Of a stretch of DNA of 46,900 bases, positions 1-7,431 are shown in pieces (position 1 is the stretch's first letter; the number at the start of each line of letters is the position of its first letter). The notes under the pieces are model-generated. The model was not told the DNA's origin, did no database searches, and saw only the letters and a list, made by a program, of their open reading frames with translations. Made by a program: the position numbers and the translations under genes. This stretch comes from Hungatella effluvii (GTDB lineage: Bacteria > Bacillota > Clostridia > Lachnospirales > Lachnospiraceae), in NCBI RefSeq assembly GCF_003201875.1, contig NZ_QJKD01000029.1:1-46900 (forward strand), read 5' to 3'.

Positions 1-67
1 CATTCGTATAGGATTTGGTAATGTAAAAGGATTCTGAGTTTTTTGATCTGGATGTAGTAACCCGCAT
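1..67 (-). mobile_element. IS1634-like transposase, N-terminal part (runs off left edge)
   Basis: The minus strand opens a reading frame at ATG 67-65, with a GAGGTG ribosome binding site at 75-80, and stays open to the window edge (22 codons). The peptide begins MRVTTSRSKNSESFYITKSY. That N-terminus is typical of IS1634-family (IS4 superfamily, DDE) transposases, which start with a short basic segment followed by an S-FYI-KSY pattern. The rest of the element lies outside the window. A small inverted repeat (AAGCCT 147-152, AGGCTT 159-164) and an AT-rich stretch follow, and may include the right end of the insertion sequence. The family call rests on memory of family N-termini only. Confidence 0.55.
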
Positions 68-186
68 AAATAATCACCTCAACACCATTATAGCATATAT
101 CACTAAATATTACTATATAATAAAACTAAAAAGTTGACAAAAAAATAAGCCTACAATAAGGCTTTGCAGCACTTTTAGATTGATTG

Positions 187-348
187 ATGTGTCAAACGCC
201 CGAATGGATGAATCCCCGCGGCACCGATGTGACACAGGCATTCATCGATTATGCGCTTCCTTTGATTCAGGGCGAAGTGCAGAGGAAGACGGAATCGGGC
301 CGGCCGGTTTATCTTTATCGTAAGAATCCGGTTCATACAAACAGTTGA
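187..348 (+). pseudogene. C-terminal remnant of a 6-phosphofructokinase-like gene
   Basis: An open frame from the stop at 181-183 to TGA 346-348 encodes about 53 residues, including RGTDVTQAFIDYALPLIQGE and then ESGRPVYLYRKNP. This matches the extreme C-terminus of ATP- or PPi-dependent phosphofructokinases, where a G-x-VT-x-x-x-x-YA-PLI-GE segment precedes the end. Everything upstream, including both nucleotide and substrate sites, is missing. The truncated 5' side abuts the IS1634-like element, so IS insertion or a linked deletion probably removed it. The stop codon overlaps the -35 box of the following toxin-antitoxin promoter. Confidence 0.5.
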
Positions 349-373
349 CAATGTAAAGCATTTGTCATATAAT
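345..373 (+). promoter_or_regulatory. Consensus sigma-A promoter with built-in dyad, toxin-antitoxin operon
   Basis: TTGACA (345-350) and TATAAT (368-373) are separated by exactly 17 nt, a perfect match to the vegetative consensus. An inverted repeat, TGACAA (346-351) and TTGTCA (362-367), fills the spacer between the two boxes. That is where a RelB/DinJ-type antitoxin or toxin-antitoxin complex would be expected to bind for autorepression. The promoter is visible directly; the operator role is inferred. Confidence 0.8.
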
Positions 374-395
374 TCCTTTAAAGGAGTGTGATAAC

Positions 396-668
396 ATGGC
401 AACTATACCAACACAAATCAGAATTGAAGAAGAGTTAAAGAAACAGGCAGTGGAGTTATTTGGACAACTTGGAATGGATCTGTCCGGCGCAATGAATATT
501 TTTTTAAAACAGTGTGTTTTGCGGGGAGGACTCCCCTTTAATGTAGAATTGCCAAAATATAAACCGGAAGTATTAGAGGCGATGGCAGAAGCAAAGCGCA
601 TTAGTAAAGACCCGAATACAAAAAAGTATAGTAGTTTTTCAGAAGCTTTAGAGGACATGGATTTATGA
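396..668 (+). CDS. RelB/DinJ-family antitoxin
   Basis: This 90-residue protein matches RelB/DinJ antitoxins. An N-terminal ribbon-helix-helix DNA-binding segment (MATIPTQIRIEEELKKQAVE) is followed by the family signature in which a helix with GMDLSGAMNIFLKQ precedes a PF-V-type strand (GGLPFNVELP). A variable C-terminal tail then binds and blocks the toxin. AAGGAG at 381-386 is 9 nt from the ATG. The gene overlaps the toxin gene by 4 nt (ATGA), so the pair is translationally coupled. The antitoxin probably autoregulates through the dyad in the promoter just upstream. Family-level confidence is high. Confidence 0.9.
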   Translation: MATIPTQIRIEEELKKQAVELFGQLGMDLSGAMNIFLKQCVLRGGLPFNVELPKYKPEVLEAMAEAKRISKDPNTKKYSSFSEALEDMDL

Positions 669-946
669 CCTATCATTTAGTATTGACAGGGAAGTTCAAA
701 AAAGGATTGAAACAAGCAAAAAAACGGGGACTCAATATTGCTTTACTTGATTCTATCGTTGAAAAACTGCTTCATGGAATACCTTTGGAAGAAAAGAATC
801 GAGATCATGAGTTAAAGGGAGAGTTAAAGAATTTCAGGGAATGTCATATTCAACCTGATTGGCTGTTGATTTATTTATTGGAAAACGATATTCTTACCTT
901 GACATTGGTTGATACAGGAACCCATGCAGATTTATTTGATATGTAA
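665..946 (+). CDS. YafQ-family mRNA-interferase toxin (RelE superfamily)
   Basis: At 93 residues the protein has the size and motifs of YafQ toxins, which cleave mRNA on the ribosome. The diagnostic C-terminal half is present: RDHELKGELKNFRECHI, then PDWLLIYL, then TGTHADLF. These supply the conserved His/Asp residues of the YafQ active site (DH, CHIxPDW, and the final GTHADLF histidine), so the toxin looks intact. The start ATG overlaps the antitoxin stop. The operon is closed by the strong hairpin at 988-1025. Its place beside an IS and a gene fragment suggests a small accessory insertion. Confidence 0.9.
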   Translation: MTYHLVLTGKFKKGLKQAKKRGLNIALLDSIVEKLLHGIPLEEKNRDHELKGELKNFRECHIQPDWLLIYLLENDILTLTLVDTGTHADLFDM

Positions 947-987
947 TAATCCTAAGATTAATCAAGAGTATACAGACTGTATGATCC

Positions 988-1025
988 AAATTTTTACCCC
1001 CTCGAATCCGAGGGGGTAAAAATTT
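988..1025. terminator. Bidirectional intrinsic terminator
   Basis: A perfect 17-bp stem (988-1004 with 1009-1025) encloses a 4-nt AATC loop. The core is CCCCCTCG/CGAGGGGG, and A/T runs at both ends give a U-tract in either direction. It sits between the convergent toxin gene (plus) and sufB (minus) and can terminate both. Confidence 0.92.
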
Positions 1026-1089
1026 TTATTAATTGAAACAGCAGGCCATGAAGGGATTTACCCTGACTTTTCTATCCGTTTCCGGCTCC

Positions 1090-2016
1090 CTACTTCAAAA
1101 ACCCATTCACAATCTGCGCTTCCGCTTCTGCCTCGCTGAGTCCCAGCGTCATCAGCTTGATAATCTGGTCTCCCGCTATTTTGCCGATGGCCGCCTCGTG
1201 GATCAGGGCTGCATCTGTGTTGTTGGCTGTGATCTTCGGAATCGCACTGATGTTGGCATGGTCCATGATGATGGCGTCACATTCGGAATGGCCGGCGCAT
1301 CTTGAGTTGCCGTTGATCTCCGCTAAGAAGGTCTGTCTCGAATCATCTCTTGCCACCGCACGCGAAATGACGTTGGCGCTGGAATCATCCCCGTTTAAAT
1401 TCACCACAAATCCGCTCACCGCCTCCTGAGCGCCGTGTGTCATCAGTCTCTCCTGGATAACCAGCTTCGCGCCGGCTGAAAGCTCGGCCTTCGTGTTCCG
1501 GTTTGTGGAATCCACGCCCTTGATCTGGACCATCTCCATCTCCATGTAGCTGTTTTCCTCCAGATACACCTCCGTGCCCGGGTTCATGATTCTCTTGCCG
1601 TTGCCGTCGCCCTCACCGTAGTGTTTCTCCACGTATTTCACTTTGGAATTCTTTCCCAGGTAAAAACGATGGATTCCGTCGTGCCGGGAATCCTGCTGCC
1701 CGCAGTTGCTGATGCCGCAGCCCGCCACGATCACCACGTCTGCGTCGTCTCCGATATAAAAATCATTATAAACTACCTCGGTCAAGCCGCTCTCGCTTAA
1801 CACGACCGGGATATGAACACTCTCATGCTTCGTCCCCGGCTTAATATGAATATCGATGCCGGTGCCGTCGTCCTTCGATGTGATATCGATGTTGGCCGTC
1901 GTGTTCCGGCCCGCTGTCTGGCCGTTGGCGCGGAGATTATATGCGCCTTCCGGCACGTCATGTAAATCAGCGACTTCTTCTAACAGCCGCTTCTGAATCT
2001 CATCTATCTTTGCCAT
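1090..2016 (-). CDS. sufB: SufB/SufD-family FeS scaffold protein (minimal SUF type)
   Basis: This 308-residue protein holds only the right-handed beta-helix core and C-terminal helices of the SufB/SufD family. Classical SufB is near 470 residues. Visible signatures are the central GCGISNCGQQDSRHDGIHRF segment with two cysteines, SRCAGHSECDAIIMD, and the helical tail HEAAIGKIAGDQ through GLSEAEAEAQIVNGFL. It should pair with SufC to assemble FeS clusters in the cytosol. The start at ATG 2016 has GGAGG in the end of sufC; longer starts lack a ribosome binding site. Only one SufB/D protein accompanies SufC here, and no SufS, SufU or SufD gene is present. That is the two-gene arrangement known from anaerobes. 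Confidence 0.85.
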   Translation of the reverse strand: MAKIDEIQKRLLEEVADLHDVPEGAYNLRANGQTAGRNTTANIDITSKDDGTGIDIHIKPGTKHESVHIPVVLSESGLTEVVYNDFYIGDDADVVIVAGCGISNCGQQDSRHDGIHRFYLGKNSKVKYVEKHYGEGDGNGKRIMNPGTEVYLEENSYMEMEMVQIKGVDSTNRNTKAELSAGAKLVIQERLMTHGAQEAVSGFVVNLNGDDSSANVISRAVARDDSRQTFLAEINGNSRCAGHSECDAIIMDHANISAIPKITANNTDAALIHEAAIGKIAGDQIIKLMTLGLSEAEAEAQIVNGFLK

Positions 2017-2017
2017 A

Positions 2018-2761
2018 TCATGCCTCCTCCTTGTTGTAAAACTTCGTACAGGCATCCACTGCGGAAGCTGTCCCCAGAAGATGAGGAAGGATGTCATCCT
2101 TCGGGCCCTGCATGCTGATCTGACCGTTTGCGATCACCACGATCTCGTCCGCAATATCCAGAATCCTCTCCTGATGAGAAATGATTAAAATCGAACCATT
2201 TTTGATGTTTTGGCGCATGCGCTCGAATACTGCGATCAGGTTCTGGAAGCTCCATAAATCGATTCCGGCCTCCGGTTCATCGAAAATAGACAGCTTCGTT
2301 CCGCGCGCCAGCACGGTAGCAATCTCGATCCGCTTCAGTTCGCCGCCCGATAAACTGTCATTCACCTCGCGCTTGATATAATCCTTGGCACATAAGCCCA
2401 CTTCGGATAAATACTGACATGCATCCGTAATATTAAGCTCTTTTCCCGATGCAAGGCGCAGAAGATCAAATACTTCAATCCCTTTAAAACGGACCGGCTG
2501 CTGGAATGCATAACTGATTCCGCTCTGAGCGCGCTCCGTAATGTTCTTCTCTGTAATATCTGCCCCGTCCAGTAAAATCCGTCCTCCGGTCGGCTTCTCA
2601 ATTCCCGCAATCAGCTTCGCTAGAGTCGATTTCCCGCCTCCGTTGGGACCTGTGACGACGACAAATTTATTGCTCTCTATGGTCAGGTTTAAATTCCTGA
2701 TAATCTCTTTCTGGCTCTTCTCATCCTGTACGCCAAAAGATAGGTTTTCTAATGTAAGCAT
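2018..2761 (-). CDS. sufC: FeS assembly ATPase SufC
   Basis: A 247-residue ABC ATPase that should energise the SufB scaffold. The Walker A is TGPNGGGKSTLAKLIAG, the signature is LSGGELKRIEIA, the Walker B is LSIFDEPEAGID, and the H-loop follows as IISHQERIL. The DEPEAGID form, with no membrane partner gene nearby, is typical of SufC rather than an importer ATPase. The start at 2761 has AGGAGG a few bases upstream; longer in-frame starts have none. It is separated from sufB by one base. The 168-bp region upstream is shared with the divergent diguanylate cyclase gene and holds a possible minus-strand -10 (TATACT, 2804-2809). Confidence 0.93.
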   Translation of the reverse strand: MLTLENLSFGVQDEKSQKEIIRNLNLTIESNKFVVVTGPNGGGKSTLAKLIAGIEKPTGGRILLDGADITEKNITERAQSGISYAFQQPVRFKGIEVFDLLRLASGKELNITDACQYLSEVGLCAKDYIKREVNDSLSGGELKRIEIATVLARGTKLSIFDEPEAGIDLWSFQNLIAVFERMRQNIKNGSILIISHQERILDIADEIVVIANGQISMQGPKDDILPHLLGTASAVDACTKFYNKEEA

Positions 2762-2935
2762 ATGTCTCCTCCTGTATCTCTTACTCAAACACCCGCACAT
2801 GCTAGTATACACCATTTTTCCAATCTTTACTATATTTTTTTTCATATCGGTTCTTTTTCCCGCCTCCTCTTCATACACTTATAACAATATCCGTTTTACC
2901 ATTCATAAGAAAACACACTTAAGGGAGAAATGTAT

Positions 2936-4594
2936 ATGAAATCCGATATGATACTCGACAATATGCCCTGCGGCATTGTAAAACTGAAGGCCGAAAGCGG
3001 CTTTCCGGTCCTCTATGCGAACCATGAATTGAAGCAGCTGAACGGAACCGGAAAACGCCTGGAAGAAATCGTGGAACCACAGGATTATCCGGAACTGGAG
3101 AAAGAAATCCTGGGACACTTAGGCAATTCACCTGCGCGTTTTGAACTGGAATTCCGAAGTCCGGCAGAGGGAGGAGACTCCTGCTGGTACCTCATCCGCA
3201 TAAACTACGTCCCCGGAGGCGGAGAAGAGGTTCTCTACGGTATCATCATCGACATAAGTGACAGAAAGAAACGTCAGGAAGAATTACTCATCCGTGAGGA
3301 GCAGTACCGCCTCGCCAGCCGGCACTCCGGATGCAACATCAGCATTTACGACGTTCCGTCGAAAACTCTCTGTCAGCCACCCGATTCAGCATTTTCATTT
3401 CCCGGTCCCATTTCATTCCCGCCAACCCCTGATTTTATCATCGACAACGGTATTATCCACCGAGAGAGCGTCCAGGAATTTCTGGACTTTTACGATTCCA
3501 TGGAAAATGGAGTCCCCGAAGGAAAATCGATCATCCGCATGAAAATGAAAAGTGGGGAATACCACTGGTTTTCTGCCTGCTACTCTCTCATATACGGACA
3601 GAACCGGGAACCGTTAAGAAGTATTATCTCCTATCAGGATATTACCGGGCAGTATGAAAAAGAACTTGCCTACCAAAAATGGATGGAGTACATGAATGAA
3701 CAAAAAAAAGACTGTATCGGCTATTACGAATACAATCTGAAATACGATCTGTTTGAGGAAATCCTGGGCGAGCTCACCTCCACCCTTCCGGAATACGCCC
3801 GGAACACCTTCTCGGACATCATCAATTACATCGCGGAACACTTCATATATGAAGAGGACCGCGAAAACTACTTAAAGGTGTTTAACCGCAACCAGCTGCT
3901 CTACCACTACTACCACGGCAACCGCTCCCTTCAGACGGAACACAGAAGACTCCGTCCCGACGGCACCGCCTACTGGTGCCTGGGGTTGATTCAGATCGTT
4001 CCCGATCCGTATACCGACACCATCAAGGCATTTATCCTGATTAAGGACATCGACGAAGAGAAGAAAGAGGCCTTGACGCTCCAGGAAATGTCGAAGCAGG
4101 ATTCCTTAACGGGCCTGTTAAACCGCGGCACCTCGGTCCGCGCCATCCGCCATTTTCTGAAAAACAGCCAGGACCACCACATTCTGATCATGCTGGATAT
4201 CGACCGTTTTAAACAGATCAATGACCGGTACGGCCACCAGTTTGGAGACAAGGCCCTCCGCACCGCGGCCGCGCGCTTAAAATCAGCGCTCCGCCGTGAT
4301 GATGTCTTCGGACGCATGGGCGGGGACGAGTTCATCATACTGTTGAAGGACGTCTCCTACTCCATGGACTTATATGCCCGCCTGGAGAATCTCTGCAGCC
4401 TGATTGGCAGCGCCCTGGAGCCGGAAGCACATATATCCGGCAGCATCGGCACCGCGGCCTTCCCCGAGGATGGGACTACCTTTGAAGCACTCTATGAGAA
4501 GGCCGATATCGCCCTGTACCATGCCAAGCTGCACGGGCGCAACCAGTACGCTGTGTATGAACCGGGTATGAGCATGTCGGAGGATATGGATTGA
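2936..4594 (+). CDS. PAS-domain diguanylate cyclase
   Basis: A cytoplasmic signalling enzyme predicted to make cyclic di-GMP. No signal peptide or membrane segment is seen. The N-terminal part looks like two or three PAS-type sensor modules: LDNMPCGIVKLKAESGFPVLYAN near the start; a segment ending IIIDISDRKKRQEE; and later YEYNLKYDLFEE and IKDIDEEKKEAL. The C-terminal catalytic domain starts at DSLTGLLNR. It carries LDIDRFKQINDRYGH and an intact GGDEF motif about residues 462-466, plus an RRDD inhibitory site five residues before it, so both activity and product inhibition look retained. AAGGGAG at 2921-2927 fits ATG 2936 (8 nt) better than ATG 2930. The signal sensed cannot be told from sequence. 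Confidence 0.9.
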   Translation: MKSDMILDNMPCGIVKLKAESGFPVLYANHELKQLNGTGKRLEEIVEPQDYPELEKEILGHLGNSPARFELEFRSPAEGGDSCWYLIRINYVPGGGEEVLYGIIIDISDRKKRQEELLIREEQYRLASRHSGCNISIYDVPSKTLCQPPDSAFSFPGPISFPPTPDFIIDNGIIHRESVQEFLDFYDSMENGVPEGKSIIRMKMKSGEYHWFSACYSLIYGQNREPLRSIISYQDITGQYEKELAYQKWMEYMNEQKKDCIGYYEYNLKYDLFEEILGELTSTLPEYARNTFSDIINYIAEHFIYEEDRENYLKVFNRNQLLYHYYHGNRSLQTEHRRLRPDGTAYWCLGLIQIVPDPYTDTIKAFILIKDIDEEKKEALTLQEMSKQDSLTGLLNRGTSVRAIRHFLKNSQDHHILIMLDIDRFKQINDRYGHQFGDKALRTAAARLKSALRRDDVFGRMGGDEFIILLKDVSYSMDLYARLENLCSLIGSALEPEAHISGSIGTAAFPEDGTTFEALYEKADIALYHAKLHGRNQYAVYEPGMSMSEDMD

Positions 4595-4749
4595 TGCCTC
4601 CTCTGATTATTCCCCCGTTTTTTACGGCGGGGTGCCTGGCTCCGAAAGGGCCGGTGCTTTTCCCTGTGAGCCGAACAGCTTTATTTTTTCTGCGGCCACA
4701 GCCCGCATCGCCCTTTTGGATGTCTGCACGAGGTCAAAATAGCCCAGTA

Positions 4750-5706
4750 TTACACCTGGTTACACACCTTTCCTTCCAGATATGCTTTTAAGTTATTGAC
4801 CGCAATATCCATAAGCCTCTGCCTGGACTGCTTAGAGGCCCACGCAATATGCGGAGTAATAATTATATTAGGCGCTGTCAGCAGCGGATTATCTGCCTTA
4901 ATCGGTTCTGTGGAAACCACATCCACCGCAGCGGCTGATACCTTGCCGGCTATTAATGCATCACGCAAGTCTTCTTCGGCAATCAGCGGCCCTCTGGAGT
5001 CATTTAATATCATAACTCCATCCTTCATTTTTGCGATGTTTTCCCGGTTAATCATGCCTTTTGTGGACTCAAAAAGGGGACAGTGAAGCGAGATAATATC
5101 CGCCTGGCTGAATAAATCATCTAAAGCGACCTGCCTGCATCCATTTTGCAGGCTTTCCAGGCTAAAAGGAAAAGCGTCATAGAAAACCACACGCATTCCG
5201 AATGCCAGCGCCAGCCCAGCCACAGCCTGTCCTATTTTTCCAAATCCGATAATTCCCATAGTCTTACCTGCAAGCTCCATCTGCGGATAATTCCAAAAAC
5301 ACCAGTCTTCACAGGAAGTCCACGCGCCCTTTTTTACACAGTCCGAGTGATCTCCCACATGATGGCACAGTTCAAGCAAAAGAGCCATTGTATACTGTGC
5401 TACAGCATTTGTCCCATAAGACGGAACATTTGTAACCGTTATTCCTCTTTTAGCGGCCTCGGAAACATCAATTACGTTATAGCCTGTAGCCAATACTCCA
5501 ATGTATTTAAGGGTTGGGCACTGTTCCATAATTTCTTTCGAAATGACTGTTTTATTACTGAATACAGCTTCCGCATCTCCAATTCTTTCGGCACACAGTT
5601 CTTCCGGAGTCCTGTCGTAAACCATCAAGTCTCCCAGATCCTCCAGCCCTTTCCAACTCAAATCACCAGGATTTTCCGTATATCCATCTAAAACAACAAT
5701 TTTCAC
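4750..5706 (-). CDS. D-2-hydroxyacid dehydrogenase (glycerate dehydrogenase-like)
   Basis: A 318-residue NAD(P)-dependent dehydrogenase that would interconvert a 2-oxoacid and a D-2-hydroxyacid in the cytosol. The Rossmann glycine motif is GIIGFGKIGQ. The catalytic triad is in the usual places: Arg in NDSRGPLI, Glu in VVSTEPI and His in PHIAWAS. The LATGYNVIDV and VPSYGTNAVAQ segments are most like glycerate/hydroxypyruvate reductases. It is the last gene of the minus-strand sugar locus. Its GTG start overlaps the stop of the crotonase gene by 4 nt, and GAGAGGA lies upstream. It probably reduces or oxidises an acid produced by the pathway. The exact substrate is unknown. Confidence 0.85.
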   Translation of the reverse strand: MKIVVLDGYTENPGDLSWKGLEDLGDLMVYDRTPEELCAERIGDAEAVFSNKTVISKEIMEQCPTLKYIGVLATGYNVIDVSEAAKRGITVTNVPSYGTNAVAQYTMALLLELCHHVGDHSDCVKKGAWTSCEDWCFWNYPQMELAGKTMGIIGFGKIGQAVAGLALAFGMRVVFYDAFPFSLESLQNGCRQVALDDLFSQADIISLHCPLFESTKGMINRENIAKMKDGVMILNDSRGPLIAEEDLRDALIAGKVSAAAVDVVSTEPIKADNPLLTAPNIIITPHIAWASKQSRQRLMDIAVNNLKAYLEGKVCNQV

Positions 5707-6431
5707 GTCTGCTTCCTCTCCTTACTCTTTAACATCGTTACCAGATACTGTTTCCCTGTTTCCAGCTGTTGTTCATACGACATTCCCGAAGCTGCCACAT
5801 AAAACTGTTTGCACACACCAAACGCCCTGACATTGCAGTCAGATAGACGCATGGCATAATCTGTCGCTTCCTCCATGACATCCTTTGCTGCTATCCGGTT
5901 AATAATTCCCGCTTCCATTGCCCGTTCCGCGTGAATTACCGTTCCCAATCCGGCCAGCTCCATGCAGATTTTTCTGCTTAAAGAATTCTGCACGCCAATC
6001 AGAGAGATCATGGGGGCAAGACCGTTCTGCCGTTCAGGAAGCGAAAATTCAGCCCAGGGAACAGATACTGCCATATCAAAGGTTTCCAAAAAACTTAAGC
6101 CCCCTCCCCCAGTATGTCCATTTACTGCTGCTACCGTAGGCTTTGGGAAACGGCTCATCTGCTTATGAAGCTCTGTAAGCATATCAGCAAATTGAATAAT
6201 CTCCTCCGCCCCCTGATTTTTATAATCCCCAAGGTATCCGCCCATGCAAAAGTAATCACCCCAGCCGGTAAAAAGAAGAGCTCTGCAGTTTTCATCATTT
6301 CTGCATTCTTCAATTGCCCACAGAATCTCCTGCATTCCCGGAATGGTCAGAAGATTCTGCTTTTTATCAGAATGATAGGTTATACTTCTTATGGCGCCCT
6401 TTTTTTCAAGTTTTACATATTGACAATCCAT
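5703..6431 (-). CDS. Enoyl-CoA hydratase/isomerase (crotonase) family protein
   Basis: The 242-residue sequence follows the crotonase fold: LLTIPGMQEILWAIEE early, an oxyanion-hole strand ALLFTGWGDYFCMGGYLGD, then PTVAAVNGHTGGGGLSFLETFDMAV, and SLPERQNGLAP. The E in FLETFD and the E in PERQNG occupy positions close to the two catalytic glutamates of hydratases. It would act in the cytosol on a CoA ester, or as a C-C lyase or dehydratase. A crotonase in the middle of a sugar-isomerase and transketolase operon is unexpected, and no CoA ligase or transferase is seen nearby. A GGGGGAG ribosome binding site precedes the ATG. Confidence 0.82.
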   Translation of the reverse strand: MDCQYVKLEKKGAIRSITYHSDKKQNLLTIPGMQEILWAIEECRNDENCRALLFTGWGDYFCMGGYLGDYKNQGAEEIIQFADMLTELHKQMSRFPKPTVAAVNGHTGGGGLSFLETFDMAVSVPWAEFSLPERQNGLAPMISLIGVQNSLSRKICMELAGLGTVIHAERAMEAGIINRIAAKDVMEEATDYAMRLSDCNVRAFGVCKQFYVAASGMSYEQQLETGKQYLVTMLKSKERKQT

Positions 6432-6442
6432 TGGAACTCCCC

Positions 6443-7399
6443 CTACAGAAGCGACCGAATATAATCCATTATTTCAAAAGTATCCAGTTCTTTCTGCATC
6501 TGTCTTAATTTATCCTCGTCAATTTTTTCTGCCACATCGAAAATATAATCCATCCACTCAAATGTTTTCTCCATTATCCTTATGGGGTCGTGACGCTGAG
6601 GGAAGACATCGGCTGTAATCCAGCCTTCATAACCCACCTGTTTTAAGGCCAGAGCGAATTCAATATAGTCCCAAAGATTAACTGTACCAGGAACCATATC
6701 CCAGTCCCAGTTGCGGAAGTTATCATTGACATGGACATAGAATAATTTCCCAGTCTGCCCCAGAAAACTGGCGGAGTCAGCCGGAACCTCCAGTGCCTGA
6801 AGCGCATGGCCAAAATCCAGTGTCACACCTACATTCTCCTGTTCCGTCATTTGAGCAAAATATGCCATCTTCCCGGCATTATTAAGCAGGCAGTGTACTC
6901 TTGGTTCAGACTGTTTATATTCCAGACTGATTTTTACATCCTTTCTGTATTCTGCCGCTTCTCTGATTCCCTCAATGGCATGGGAGAATGCGTCCATATA
7001 ATTAATTTCAAAAGGATAATCAACACCGTCGTTTAAAAGGGCACAGGTTACAATAGGGCATTCCAGCTGTGCCGCTCGGTCCATGGCTTCTTTCATGGCA
7101 TCCACCGCTTTTCTCCGCACAGAGGCTTCCGGATGGGAAAAGGAACCGTAGCGCCAGATCTCGTCCCCCTTAACGTTTAAGTTTACGGTAGAAACTCCCA
7201 GTCCATAAGCATCAAGCATTTTTTTGAGTTCTGCAGCATTGGTAAAGTTTTGTGGATATACAACCTCTAATCCTGAACAGCCTTTCACTTTTGATGCCAT
7301 CTTTACCATTTCTTCCATAGATCGGGCAGGCTGATAATCAATAAATCTGTCTTTAACCGTCCCCATAAACCCTGTAATAATCGAATACTTTCTCTTCAT
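6443..7399 (-). CDS. Sugar phosphate isomerase/epimerase family TIM-barrel protein
   Basis: This is a 318-residue AP-endonuclease-2-type TIM barrel, the fold of IolE/IolI, tagatose epimerases and xylose-isomerase-like enzymes. Metal-binding style segments are present: ISLEYKQSEPRVH (Glu), GVTLDFGHALQA (Asp/His), FYVHVNDNF (His) and WITADVFPQR. It probably isomerises or epimerises the imported sugar or sugar acid. The ATG at 7399 has AAGGAG 7 nt upstream; the longer frame to 7429 has no site and would begin just after the preceding stop. Substrate specificity cannot be read from sequence. Confidence 0.8.
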   Translation of the reverse strand: MKRKYSIITGFMGTVKDRFIDYQPARSMEEMVKMASKVKGCSGLEVVYPQNFTNAAELKKMLDAYGLGVSTVNLNVKGDEIWRYGSFSHPEASVRRKAVDAMKEAMDRAAQLECPIVTCALLNDGVDYPFEINYMDAFSHAIEGIREAAEYRKDVKISLEYKQSEPRVHCLLNNAGKMAYFAQMTEQENVGVTLDFGHALQALEVPADSASFLGQTGKLFYVHVNDNFRNWDWDMVPGTVNLWDYIEFALALKQVGYEGWITADVFPQRHDPIRIMEKTFEWMDYIFDVAEKIDEDKLRQMQKELDTFEIMDYIRSLL

Positions 7400-7431
7400 T
7401 TTTTTCTCCTTACTCAGTTTAGCCGACATAT

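Noticed and set aside
175..402. Minus-strand 75-codon frame at the left end
   Set aside because: Antisense to the phosphofructokinase remnant and the toxin-antitoxin promoter; no ribosome binding site.
4591..4791. 66-codon plus-strand frame after the diguanylate cyclase
   Set aside because: It overlaps the end of the dehydrogenase gene, has no ribosome binding site of its own, and the 155-nt gap shows only weak GC-rich dyads.
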